Assembly: GCF_028993575.1 (NCBI RefSeq)
Contig: NZ_CP118615.1
Coordinates: 248,001-312,000 of the forward strand
DNA: 64,000 bases
Direction: 5' to 3'
DNA from: Micromonospora cathayae
GTDB lineage: Bacteria; Actinomycetota; Actinomycetes; Mycobacteriales; Micromonosporaceae
Part shown: in pieces, positions 1 through 6,729 of the stretch
Position numbering within the stretch: the stretch's first letter is position 1
Layout of the letters: the number at the start of each line of letters is the position of its first letter
The notes under the pieces: model-generated
What the model saw: the letters and a program-made list of their open reading frames with translations, nothing else
The model's database searches: none
What the model was told of the DNA's origin: nothing
Position numbers and translations under genes: made by a program

Positions 1-1126
1 CGGCCGGGGCGACCCGGGGGTCGAGCGGGGACGGCACGATCGCGTCCGGGGTGAGGGTCTCGGCGACCACCCCGGCGATCGCGTCGGCTGCCGCCACCTT
101 CATGTTCTCGGTGATCCGGGTGGCCCGGGCGTCCAGTGCGCCCCGGAACACCCCGGGGAAGGCCAGCACGTTGTTGATCTGGTTGGGGTAGTCGCTCCGG
201 CCGGTGGCGACCACCGCGACGTGCCGGGCGGCCACCTCGGGGTGCACCTCCGGGGTCGGGTTGGCCAGCGCGAAGACGATGCCGCCGGGGGCCATGCCGG
301 CCACCGCCGCCTCCGGGATCTGCCCGCCGGAGACGCCGATCAGCACGTCCGCGTCGCGCAGCGCCTCGGTGATGTCGCCGTGCCGGCCGGCGCTGTTGGT
401 GCTGGCCGCCAGCTCGGCCTTGGTTTCGGTGAGGTCGCTCCGGTCCCGGGTGATGATGCCGCGCGAGTCGCAGACCACCACGTCGTCCGGGTTGACGCCA
501 CCGGCGATCAGCATCTTCGTCACCGCGATGCCGGCCGCGCCCGCGCCGCTGACCGCCACCCGCAGGTCGCCGAGCTTCCGGTTGAGCAGCCGGGCGGCGT
601 TGCGCAGTGCGGCGAGCACCACGATCGCGGTGCCGTGCTGGTCGTCGTGGAAGACCGGGATGCCGAGGGCCTCGTCGAGCCGACGTTCGATCTCGAAGCA
701 GCGCGGGGCGCTGATGTCCTCCAGGTTGATCCCGCCGAACGACGGCGCGAGCGCGGTCACCGTCCGGATGATCTCGTCGACGTCCTGGGTGTCCAGGCAG
801 ATCGGCACGGCGTCCACGCCGCCGAACTGCTTGAACAGCACCGCCTTGCCCTCCATCACCGGCATCGCGGCGCGGGGGCCGATGTTGCCCAGGCCGAGTA
901 CGGCCGAACCGTCGGTGACCACCGCGACGGTGTGCGACACCCAGGTGTAGTCGTCCACCAGGGCGGGGTCGGCGGCGATGGCCTCGCAGACCCGGGCGAC
1001 CCCGGGGGTGTACGCGAGGGAGAGGTCCTCCCGGCTGGTGAGCGGGACCGTCGACGCGACGGCCATCTTGCCGCCGGCGTGCAGCCGGAAGACGGGATCA
1101 GCGGGATCCGGTGAGGGCGAAGACAT
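1..1126 (-). CDS. NAD(P)-dependent malic enzyme, C-terminal end off window
   Basis: Oxidatively decarboxylates malate to pyruvate in the cytoplasm, an anaplerotic step that yields NAD(P)H. About 375 codons are present; the 3' end lies beyond base 1. The start ATG is at 1126-1124 and gives a protein beginning MSSPSPDPADP. It shows the malic-enzyme N-terminal domain (SREDLSLAYTPGVARVCEAI, and FGGINLEDISAPRCFEIE with its metal-binding acidic residues) and then the Rossmann domain (FHDDQHGTAIVVLAALRNA, GAGAAGIA), with the later NPTPEVHPE segment. The compact form lacking a phosphotransacetylase domain fits a bacterial malic enzyme of about 390-400 residues, although that domain could only be excluded by seeing the missing end. 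Cofactor preference (NAD or NADP) cannot be read from the sequence by eye. Confidence 0.9.
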   Translation of the reverse strand, partial: MSSPSPDPADPVFRLHAGGKMAVASTVPLTSREDLSLAYTPGVARVCEAIAADPALVDDYTWVSHTVAVVTDGSAVLGLGNIGPRAAMPVMEGKAVLFKQFGGVDAVPICLDTQDVDEIIRTVTALAPSFGGINLEDISAPRCFEIERRLDEALGIPVFHDDQHGTAIVVLAALRNAARLLNRKLGDLRVAVSGAGAAGIAVTKMLIAGGVNPDDVVVCDSRGIITRDRSDLTETKAELAASTNSAGRHGDITEALRDADVLIGVSGGQIPEAAVAGMAPGGIVFALANPTPEVHPEVAARHVAVVATGRSDYPNQINNVLAFPGVFRGALDARATRITENMKVAAADAIAGVVAETLTPDAIVPSPLDPRVAPA

Positions 1127-1265
1127 GGTGACTCCAGGATCTGTCGAGCAGATGGACCGGCCAGCCGGGCCACGTGGTCAGCGGCATCGGGCGGCACGCG
1201 GTGCGGGGGTCACCCGGGCACTGCCCGAGCATAGTGTCCGCGCCCCGGCTCGAATGTGAGTAGGG

Positions 1266-1625
1266 TCATACCCGTCGGTCACTGAAGCGCCGTGGTCGCG
1301 GCCAGTACCGGGCGACGACCCGTCCGAGCACGTCAGCCACCCCGTACGTGCCGGAGTCGTCGGTGCCGAGGGCGTTGTCCCCACAGACCCACCAGCCGCC
1401 CTCGACGGGGCGCACCGCGCGCTTGACCACGAGCAGGTCCGGGCGGCTGCGGAAGACCGCGACCACGATGTCCCCCGGCCGGACGGCCCGGCCACCGCGC
1501 CGGACCAGCAGCGCGTCGCCGTGCCGCAGGGTCGGGACCATGGACGGCCCGGTCACCAGTACGGCGGTCAGTGGGCCGCGCAGTCGGGGTGGCAGTCGGG
1601 GTGCGGGAGGTTCGAAACCGGTCAC
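1266..1625 (-). CDS. sodX: Nickel superoxide dismutase maturation protease (S26-like)
   Basis: Small signal-peptidase-like protease of 119 aa, inferred to remove the N-terminal leader from the Ni-SOD precursor encoded divergently next door so that the nickel-binding histidine becomes residue 1. It shows the S26 boxes: TGPSMVPTL with the nucleophilic serine near residue 28, VVKRAVRP with the general-base lysine near 68, and GDNALGTDDS around residues 82-91. It has no convincing membrane anchor, unlike export signal peptidases, which fits a soluble SodX-type enzyme. The GTG start at 1625 follows a GGAGG-type ribosome site. The pairing with sodN is what fixes the substrate; without it this would be a generic S24/S26 peptidase. 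Confidence 0.85.
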   Translation of the reverse strand: MTGFEPPAPRLPPRLRGPLTAVLVTGPSMVPTLRHGDALLVRRGGRAVRPGDIVVAVFRSRPDLLVVKRAVRPVEGGWWVCGDNALGTDDSGTYGVADVLGRVVARYWPRPRRFSDRRV

Positions 1626-1710
1626 CGGGTTTCACCTCCACCCCGTTGGGGAGCAGTCTCCAGGAGTAATGTCATCTCGGATCATCGCAAACGTCTCATG
1701 GAGGATCCCG

Positions 1711-2115
1711 ATGCGTCTTCCCCGCATCTTCACGCCGCGCGTGACCGTCAGCGCCCACTGCGACCTGCCGTGTGGCGTCTACGACCCGGCCCAGGCCCGG
1801 ATCGAGGCCGAGTCGGTCAAGGCGATCTGCGAGAAGTACCAGGCGAACACCGACCCGGAGTTCCGCACCCGTGCCCTGATCATCAAGGAGCAGCGCTCCG
1901 AGCTGGTCAAGCACCACCTCTGGGTGCTCTGGACCGACTACTTCAAGGCCCCGCACTTCGAGAAGTACCCGAACCTGCACACGCTGTTCAACGACGCCAC
2001 CAAGCTGGCCGGGGCGACCGGCGCGAAGGGCACCGTCGACCCGGCGAAGGCCGACGAGCTGCTCCAGAAGATCGACGAGATCGCCAAGATCTTCTGGGAG
2101 ACCAAGCAGGCGTGA
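1711..2115 (+). CDS. sodN: Nickel superoxide dismutase precursor
   Basis: Cytoplasmic Ni-SOD, 134 aa, converting superoxide to hydrogen peroxide and oxygen. The diagnostic nickel hook HCDLPCGVYDP begins at residue 16: after removal of the 15-residue leader (MRLPRIFTPRVTVSA) His1, Cys2 and Cys6 would bind nickel. The rest is the expected four-helix-bundle sequence. The ATG at 1711 follows GAGGA at 1701-1705. The divergent maturation protease (1266-1625) shares the 85-bp intergenic promoter region, and the next gene starts inside the stop codon (GTGA overlap). In Streptomyces sodN is nickel-induced and Nur controls the iron SOD; I could not identify a Nur box here. Confidence 0.97.
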   Translation: MRLPRIFTPRVTVSAHCDLPCGVYDPAQARIEAESVKAICEKYQANTDPEFRTRALIIKEQRSELVKHHLWVLWTDYFKAPHFEKYPNLHTLFNDATKLAGATGAKGTVDPAKADELLQKIDEIAKIFWETKQA

Positions 2116-2681
2116 CCCTCGGCGCGCAGGCACCGACGATCCGGCCGGTACGTCCCGAGGACGTACCGGCCGTCGTGGCCATGGTGCACGAACTCGCCGA
2201 CTACGAACGGGCCGCCGACCAGTGCCACCTCACCGTCGACCAGCTCGAGGCGGCGTTGTTCGGTCCGGCACCGGCGCTGTACGGGCACGTGGCGGTCGGC
2301 CCGCAGGGCGCGCCGGTCGGGTTCGCCCTGTGGTTCCTCACCTTCTCCACCTGGGAGGGGAATCACGGCATCCACCTGGAGGACCTGTACGTCCGGCCGG
2401 CGGCGCGGGGCACCGGGGCGGGCCGGGCGCTGTTGGCGGCCCTCGCCGCGCTCTGCGTCGAGCGGGGCTACCGGCGGCTGGAGTGGATGATGCTCGACTG
2501 GAACCCGGCGGCCGGTTTCTATCAGACGATCGACGCCCGGACCATCGACGACTGGGTGCCGTACCGGCTGGCCGGGGCGGCGCTGCGCCGGCTGGCGGAG
2601 CAGGCGGGCGGCGGGTCGTCGGCACAGTCCCCGACGGCCCGTGGTACCGCTGGCGGAGCGGCTCCGGTCCCGACCGGGTAG
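2112..2681 (+). CDS. GNAT family N-acetyltransferase
   Basis: A 189-aa acetyltransferase starting at GTG 2112, overlapping the sodN stop by 4 nt (GTGA), so probably translationally coupled to it. The GNAT acetyl-CoA fold is visible: IRPVRPEDVPAVVAMVHELADYE at the N-terminus, the central GIHLEDLYVRPAARGTGAGRALL motif A with the R-G-x-G-x-G/A acetyl-CoA loop, and the LEWMMLDWNPAAGFYQ motif B. The order resembles the diamine/thialysine acetyltransferase subgroup, but the substrate cannot be assigned. The C-terminal 30 residues are low complexity (Gly/Ala/Pro). Confidence 0.85.
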   Translation: MTLGAQAPTIRPVRPEDVPAVVAMVHELADYERAADQCHLTVDQLEAALFGPAPALYGHVAVGPQGAPVGFALWFLTFSTWEGNHGIHLEDLYVRPAARGTGAGRALLAALAALCVERGYRRLEWMMLDWNPAAGFYQTIDARTIDDWVPYRLAGAALRRLAEQAGGGSSAQSPTARGTAGGAAPVPTG

Positions 2682-2698
2682 AGTCCGCGACCGGGGGG

Positions 2699-3109
2699 AT
2701 GAGCGTGACTCGACTGACCGGGCAGACGGCGACCGACGAGGACGTCGTACACCTGACCGTGCCCGCGGACGGCGGCTACCTCAGCGTGCTCCGTACCGCG
2801 ACGGCCGGCCTCGCCGCACGTCTCCAGTTCGCCCTCGACGAGATCGAGGACCTGCGGATCGCGGTGGACGAGGCGTGCGCGATGCTGCTGGCGATCGCCA
2901 CCCGCGACGCCGAGTTGCAGTGCTCCTTCACCGTCACCGAGGACGCGCTGACCGTCGAGGTGACCGTGCCGACGGTACGCGGCGCGAAGCTGCCCGCCGA
3001 GTCCTCGTTCGCCTGGAAGGTGCTCACCGCGCTGACCACCTCGGCCGCGGCGACCGCCGTCGACCGGCAGGCGACCATCTCCCTGCTCACCCGCCGCGCC
3101 TCCCACTGA
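2699..3109 (+). CDS. RsbW-like ATP-binding anti-sigma regulatory protein
   Basis: A 136-aa single-domain protein resembling the HATPase_c_2 anti-sigma kinase family. The segment FALDEIEDLRIAVDEACAMLLA holds the N-box-like helix (E-D-L-R-x-A-V-D-E-A-C), which in RsbW-type proteins binds Mg-ATP. The normal asparagine of this box is replaced (DEACAMLL instead of E-x-x-x-N), so catalytic competence is uncertain. The start ATG at 2699 lies just after a purine-rich GGGGG. It sits 17 nt after the acetyltransferase and may be co-transcribed with it. The partner sigma factor or anti-anti-sigma factor is not identifiable in the window. Confidence 0.7.
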   Translation: MSVTRLTGQTATDEDVVHLTVPADGGYLSVLRTATAGLAARLQFALDEIEDLRIAVDEACAMLLAIATRDAELQCSFTVTEDALTVEVTVPTVRGAKLPAESSFAWKVLTALTTSAAATAVDRQATISLLTRRASH

Positions 3110-3543
3110 CCCCAGCCGCCTCCCGCCGGCCAAGCCAGCTTCCCACCGACTGGGCCAACTCCCACCGACCGCCGGGTTCCACCGGCCGGACCGGGTCCCG
3201 CTCCGCCTGCCGGTCCTCCCGGGACGGCTGAGTGCGCTCCTGCAGACTTCCGCGGTCCGGGTGCTCCCCCAGATCTCCGTGGTCCGGGTCCCCCAACGAA
3301 TCGCCGTGGGCGGGCCGGCCCCGGCGCCCCAGCGGGCCGGCGTGCTCCAGCCCGCCGCCAGCCCCTACCTCCGTGCTCCGGCCTTCGGCATGCCCCACTG
3401 CGCCAGCCGGCCTCACCGGGCCTCACCGGCTTCAGAGGTACTCAGTGGGCCCGGGACCTCAGTGGCCCGGGACCTCAATGGTCCAGTGGGGCCTCGGTCT
3501 CAGTGCTCCAGTGGGCCTCAATCGTCTAGTGGGGTTCTCGGTC
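3110..3543. other. Gene-free GC-rich region with degenerate short repeats
   Basis: No credible coding region is seen in either strand across 434 bp. The left half repeats variants of CCCACCGACTGGGCCAA and GTGGTCCGGGT. The right half, about 3440-3560, is built of degenerate copies of a CAGTGG/CTCAGTGG-type unit and runs into the stop of the next minus-strand gene. It separates a plus-strand gene end from a minus-strand gene end, so it is a convergent spacer where such slippage-prone sequence is tolerated. Confidence 0.6.
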
Positions 3544-3939
3544 TCAGTGGTCCAGCAGGCCGAGGGCCCGGGTGGTGGCGGGGGCGAGCAGGAGGCCGCA
3601 GACCGCGACGCCGAGCGCCATCAGCGGCACGCCGAGCCAGCCGAGTCCGCCCTGGACCATGTACCAGCCGATCGGCAGCAGCATGAGCTGGAGCACGATC
3701 GCCGGAGCCCGGGCACCGGCCCGGCGGCGGCCCAGGGCACGGCCGAGCGCCCACAGCGCCAGCGCGCCCGCCACCGCGAAGGCGGTGATCAGCAGTGCCG
3801 AGGTCGGGTCGAGGGCCTCGGCGGTCAGGTTCTCGTAGACCAGCCAGGCGGCGACCAGACCGAGGGCGACCGCCTCGCCGCTCAGCAGCAGTACCGCCCA
3901 CCTCAGCGGGCTGGGGGCCGGGTCGGAGTCGATCGTCAC
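3544..3939 (-). CDS. Small four-helix membrane protein of unknown function
   Basis: A 131-aa integral membrane protein with four predicted hydrophobic segments: about residues 13-34 (WAVLLLSGEAVALGLVAAWLV), 45-66 (SALLITAFAVAGALALWALG), 79-98 (PAIVLQLMLLPIGWYMVQGG) and 101-121. A basic RRRAG loop separates segments 2 and 3. No signature of a known transporter is visible. Similar proteins are commonly left as hypothetical membrane proteins in actinobacteria. It is divergent from the diacylglycerol-kinase-like gene with a 41-bp gap, so the two may share a promoter region. Confidence 0.75.
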   Translation of the reverse strand: MTIDSDPAPSPLRWAVLLLSGEAVALGLVAAWLVYENLTAEALDPTSALLITAFAVAGALALWALGRALGRRRAGARAPAIVLQLMLLPIGWYMVQGGLGWLGVPLMALGVAVCGLLLAPATTRALGLLDH

Positions 3940-3980
3940 GGCGACACGATACCCGCGCAGGATCGGGGTACAGTCCGGCC

Positions 3981-4928
3981 ATGCGGGCCGTCCTGGTAGT
4001 CAACCCCAAGGCCACCACCACCAGCGAACGCGCCCGGGACGTGCTGGTCCGGGCGTTGCGCAGTGAGGTGGACCTGTCGGTGCGGTACACCCGCCGCCGG
4101 GGGCACGCCGTGGACCTGGCCCGGGAGGCGGCCGAGGAGGGGGTCGACCTGGTGGTCACCCTCGGTGGGGACGGCACGGTCAACGAGGTGGTCAACGGGC
4201 TGATGGCGGCCGAGCCGCCCACCGTCACCGGCGGCACGTCGGCCGATCGACTGCCGGCGCTCGCCACCGTGCCGGGCGGGTCGACGAACGTCTTCGCCCG
4301 GGCCCTCGGGCTTCCCCGGGAATGGCCGGAGGGAGCCAGCATGATCCTCGAAGGGCTCCGACTGGGCCGCTCCCGGACGATCGGCCTGGGCCGGGCCGAC
4401 GACCGCTACTTCACCTTCTGCGCCGGCTTCGGCCTCGACGCGGCGGTGGTGCACCGCGTGGAAATGGCACGGAAGCGGGGCCGGGTCTCCACTCCGGCGC
4501 TTTATCTACGGGCCGCCGTGAATCAGTACTTCCTCGGCTCGGACCGACGTCATCCGGCGATCCGCTTGGAACGTCCGGGAGAGGAGTCGGAAGGCGAACT
4601 CGGTACGGTGATCATCCAGAACACCGCGCCGTGGACGTACCTCGGCGAGCGGGAGATCAATCCGAATCCCGAGGCATCCTTCGATCTTGGTCTTGACGTG
4701 ATGGCCCTTCGTCAGCTAAGGGTGGCGAGCACATCACGGACCGTGACGCAGATATTCTCCCGACAACCCGACCCACACGGGCGGCACGTCCTCCGTCTCC
4801 ACGACGTGGCCGAGTTCACCTTGGTGGCGAGTCGCGCACAGGCGTTCCAACTCGACGGCGACTACCTTGGTGAGCGCGAAAAAGTCAGATTCACCTCCGT
4901 ACCGGCCGCACTGAGAGTAATCTGCTGA
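3981..4928 (+). CDS. Diacylglycerol kinase-like lipid kinase
   Basis: A 315-aa DAGK-catalytic-domain protein (YegS/DgkB type), expected to phosphorylate diacylglycerol or a related lipid at the inner membrane face. Seen: VVNPKATTTSERAR at the N-terminus, the nucleotide-binding VVTLGGDGTVNEVVNGL (GGDGT signature near residue 62), VPGGSTNVFARALGLP, the FCAGFGLDA motif, and QLDGDYLGE near the C-terminus, all in family order. The ATG is at 3981. The 3' half is less GC-rich than its neighbours. In Mycobacterium a gene of this class also stands next to whiB1, so the arrangement is probably ancestral. Confidence 0.88.
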   Translation: MRAVLVVNPKATTTSERARDVLVRALRSEVDLSVRYTRRRGHAVDLAREAAEEGVDLVVTLGGDGTVNEVVNGLMAAEPPTVTGGTSADRLPALATVPGGSTNVFARALGLPREWPEGASMILEGLRLGRSRTIGLGRADDRYFTFCAGFGLDAAVVHRVEMARKRGRVSTPALYLRAAVNQYFLGSDRRHPAIRLERPGEESEGELGTVIIQNTAPWTYLGEREINPNPEASFDLGLDVMALRQLRVASTSRTVTQIFSRQPDPHGRHVLRLHDVAEFTLVASRAQAFQLDGDYLGEREKVRFTSVPAALRVIC

Positions 4929-5080
4929 GTCTGGGGTACTGCCCTTGGTTGGTGCGCCGGGCGACGCGCCAGGAGGGTGAGGTGCCGGATATGTCAGCAA
5001 TGTCCCGTGGACTGTACTATATTGATCCCCGGCTACGGAGCGGCACGGCCGGGCCGGTCCGGGAAACCGGGCAAATGGGT

Positions 5081-5096
5081 CGTGAGCCTGCTCACT
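5081..5096. promoter_or_regulatory. Crp-type palindrome 1 upstream of whiB1
   Basis: CGTGA-GCCTGC-TCACT: a GTGA-N6-TCAC inverted repeat with half sites at 5082-5085 and 5092-5095, matching the core of Crp/Fnr-family operators. Its centre (5088.5) is 60 bp before the centre of the second site. If the TTGACA at 5124 is the -35 element, this centre sits near -70, a usual class I activator position. In M. tuberculosis whiB1 is controlled by a cAMP receptor protein through two sites. Confidence 0.55.
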
Positions 5097-5123
5097 GCCC
5101 AGAAGTTTTTCGGAGCGTCACCC

Positions 5124-5156
5124 TTGACATTCCGGTAGTTCGTGAAAGTATTCACA
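5124..5156 (+). promoter_or_regulatory. TTGACA promoter element overlapping Crp-type palindrome 2
   Basis: TTGACA at 5124-5129 is a perfect -35 hexamer. Its -10 region, 17-19 bp downstream (about 5147-5154), lies inside CGTGA-AAGTAT-TCACA, a GTGA-N6-TCAC palindrome at 5142-5155 that fits the mycobacterial Crp consensus GTG-N2-A-N5-CACA exactly. Binding here would block RNA polymerase, while site 1 upstream could activate. The -10 sequence itself is weak. Confidence 0.55.
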
Positions 5157-5352
5157 AGCGGACTTGAGTTACCGGGACATTGCGTGGATATGCTTGTCGT
5201 GATGAGCTGTTCCCCGCTGCCCCTGAGCTAACAGCCTGCTTACGCACTGCTGATTACGTGAACGCGAACCGTCACTTCGGCACTGCGCATGCATAAAGGA
5301 AAACGGAAACAGCAAGAACTGCCACCCATCCAGAATGAGGAGTGTTGCCGCC

Positions 5353-5610
5353 ATGGACTGGCGCCACCATGCTGCCTGCCGCGACGAGGACCCGGAGCTG
5401 TTCTTCCCGATCGGGACGTCCGGTCCGGCCCTGCTGCAGGTCGAGCAGGCCAAGGCCGTCTGCCGGCGTTGCTCCGTGACCGACGAGTGCCTGAAGTGGG
5501 CACTGGAGTCCGGTCAGGACGCCGGCGTCTGGGGTGGAATGAGCGAGGAGGAGCGCCGCGCCGTGAAGCGTCGCGGTGGCCTCCGGGTGCTGCGCGCTCA
5601 CTCCGCCTAG
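5353..5610 (+). CDS. whiB1: WhiB1-type iron-sulfur transcription factor
   Basis: An 85-aa WhiB protein closely matching the WhiB1/WblE group: it starts MDWRHHAACRDEDPELFFPIG and continues through the CRRCSVTDECLKWALESG cluster region to the GVWGGMSEEERRAVKRR turn. Four cysteines (near 9, 37, 40, 46) ligate a [4Fe-4S] cluster that in WhiB1 reacts with nitric oxide and mediates binding to the primary sigma factor. The ATG at 5353 gives the family-typical length; an in-frame ATG at 5335 would add six residues. It is essential in M. tuberculosis. The upstream region carries two Crp-type sites and a hairpin follows the gene. Confidence 0.95.
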   Translation: MDWRHHAACRDEDPELFFPIGTSGPALLQVEQAKAVCRRCSVTDECLKWALESGQDAGVWGGMSEEERRAVKRRGGLRVLRAHSA

Positions 5611-5627
5611 ACCCACACACCACCGAA

Positions 5628-5654
5628 CGCCCCGCCAGGCCCCCTGGCGGGGCG
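5628..5654 (+). terminator. GC hairpin after whiB1
   Basis: A perfect 12-bp stem (CGCCCCGCCAGG at 5628-5639, CCTGGCGGGGCG at 5643-5654) with a 3-nt loop, 17 nt after the whiB1 stop. There is no U-tract, only CTTCACTTCC, as is common for actinobacterial terminators. Confidence 0.75.
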
Positions 5655-5689
5655 CTTCACTTCCCCCCACCCCCACCCCCGCCACCTTC

Positions 5690-5754
5690 GCGTTGATCAT
5701 GAAGTTGTTGTCCGTGACACGCCGTGTCGCGGACAACAACTTCATGATCAACGC
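5690..5754. repeat. AT-rich palindromic repeat, copy 1
   Basis: A 65-bp near-perfect palindrome. The left arm 5690-5714 (starts GCGTTGATCATGAAG) is repaired exactly by 5730-5754, and the centre continues as GACAC-GCC-GTGTC, so the whole can fold into a 31-bp stem with a 3-nt loop. The arms are far more AT-rich than the genome. A pyrimidine-rich tract precedes it and a G-rich tract follows, extending the imperfect symmetry. A second copy with the same core lies at 45935-46001. It has no ORF, so it is a REP/MITE-like element or structured RNA rather than a gene. Confidence 0.85.
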
Positions 5755-5797
5755 GGTCAGGGAGGGCGGTCAGCCTGGCCCGGGGAGGAGTGGGGGG

Positions 5798-6544
5798 TCA
5801 GTCAGGCTGGGGGGTGGGGGTGGCGTGGTCGATTCGGGAGGCGATCAGGGCGACCAGGTCGGGCGCGTCGGTGAGGGGTGCCGAGACGGCGACCGCACCG
5901 GCCCGGTAGGCGGCCGAGGTCACCGCGTCGTGGAACAGGCCGGGAGCGAGGAAGTACCCGGCCACCGCCACCCGACGGGCACCCGCCGCCCGCAGCCGGG
6001 CCACCGCCGCAACGGCGTCCGGTGGGGCGGCCGAGGCGTACGCCACCCGGCAGGGCACGCCGTAGCTCGCCCCCAGGGCCGCAGCCACCCGCCCCACCGA
6101 GGCACGCGCCCCCGGGTCCCGGGTGCCCGCCGCCGCCAGCACCAACGCGTCCACCCGTCCCGGCTCCGCCTCGGTCAACCGGCGGCGCAGCCCAGCCAGG
6201 AGCGCATCGTCCACCACCGGGCCGACCGGGCCGAGCACGTCGGTCACCCGGACCGGCATCCGCGGGCCGGTCTCCTGGGCCGCCGCCACCGCCGCCGGGA
6301 TGTCCACCCGCCGGTGGTACGCGGCGGTCAGCAGCAAGGGCACCAGCACCGCCCCGGGATGCCCGTCGGCGGCCAGCCGCCGCAGCACCTCGGTCGGGGC
6401 GGGATCGGTGTGGTCCAGCCAACTCGGCAACACCGGCGTACCCGGCCGGGACGCCGCCACGGCACGGGCCAGGGCCCGGGTCGCCTCGGCCGCCCGGGGA
6501 TCCCGGCTGCCGTGCGCGACCAGGACCACCGGCACCCCCCGCAC
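5798..6544 (-). CDS. Sirohydrochlorin chelatase-like protein (CbiX family)
   Basis: A 248-aa cytoplasmic protein with two CbiX/SirB half domains: VVLVAHGSRDPRAAEATRALA at the N-terminus carries the metal-binding histidine, VPLLLTAAYHRRVDIPAA provides the second histidine, and a related second half (VLAAAGTRDPGARASVGRVAAAL, VAGYFLAPGLFHDAV) follows. It probably inserts Fe2+ into sirohydrochlorin to make siroheme for the sulfite reductase encoded in the same operon. The GTG at 6544 puts the start immediately before the domain. A GTG at 6748 overlapping the cysH stop would add 68 low-complexity residues encoded by 45-bp repeats. In mycobacteria a homologue also follows nirA-cysH. Confidence 0.82.
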   Translation of the reverse strand: MRGVPVVLVAHGSRDPRAAEATRALARAVAASRPGTPVLPSWLDHTDPAPTEVLRRLAADGHPGAVLVPLLLTAAYHRRVDIPAAVAAAQETGPRMPVRVTDVLGPVGPVVDDALLAGLRRRLTEAEPGRVDALVLAAAGTRDPGARASVGRVAAALGASYGVPCRVAYASAAPPDAVAAVARLRAAGARRVAVAGYFLAPGLFHDAVTSAAYRAGAVAVSAPLTDAPDLVALIASRIDHATPTPQPD

Positions 6545-6560
6545 ACCATCGTCCGCCGAT

Positions 6561-6650
6561 GACCGGGCCCCCTCCGGCCGCGCGGCGCGTGCCGGGACAC
6601 CGGCCGACCGGGCCCCCTCCGGCCGCGCGGCGCGTGCCGGGGCACCGGAT
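6561..6650. repeat. 45-bp tandem duplication between cysH and the chelatase
   Basis: Two nearly identical 45-bp units (6561-6605 and 6606-6650) beginning GACCGGGCCCCCTCCGG. If the chelatase starts at 6748 they encode a doubled 15-residue Ala/Arg/Pro-rich linker (ARAARPEGAR core); otherwise they are an intergenic spacer. A more degenerate copy continues to about 6700. Confidence 0.7.
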
Positions 6651-6729
6651 GGCCCCGCCCTACCGGACGGCGACGCGCCGCGCGCCGGGGCACCGGCCGG
6701 GCCGGTGCTGTCCGTCGGGTGCGGGGCGG

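Larger units (their letters stand above)
4929..5352 (+). promoter_or_regulatory. Long AT-richer upstream region of whiB1
   Basis: This 424-bp gap is noticeably less GC-rich than the rest of the window and holds no credible gene. It contains two GTGA-N6-TCAC palindromes (annotated separately), a TTGACA hexamer at 5124-5129, and a TACTATATTGAT stretch near 5014-5026 that could be another -10 region. If transcription starts shortly after 5150 the whiB1 message has a 5' leader of about 190 nt. The run GGAAAACGGAAAC near 5298 is purine-rich, but the ribosome site used is GAGGAG at 5338-5343. Confidence 0.6.

Noticed and set aside
4949..5167. 72-codon plus-strand frame upstream of whiB1 with several Met codons
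   Set aside because: It covers the AT-rich promoter and both Crp-type palindromes, has no family resemblance and ends before the whiB1 ribosome site.
5272..5751. Minus-strand frame across the palindrome and whiB1
   Set aside because: It reads the complement of whiB1 and the repeat; repeated MKLL...NNFMIN peptides are the palindrome translated, not a gene.
5613..5830. CRISPR array suggested by repeated inverted sequence
   Set aside because: There is only one palindrome with no regular repeat-spacer units, and no cas genes occur in the window.
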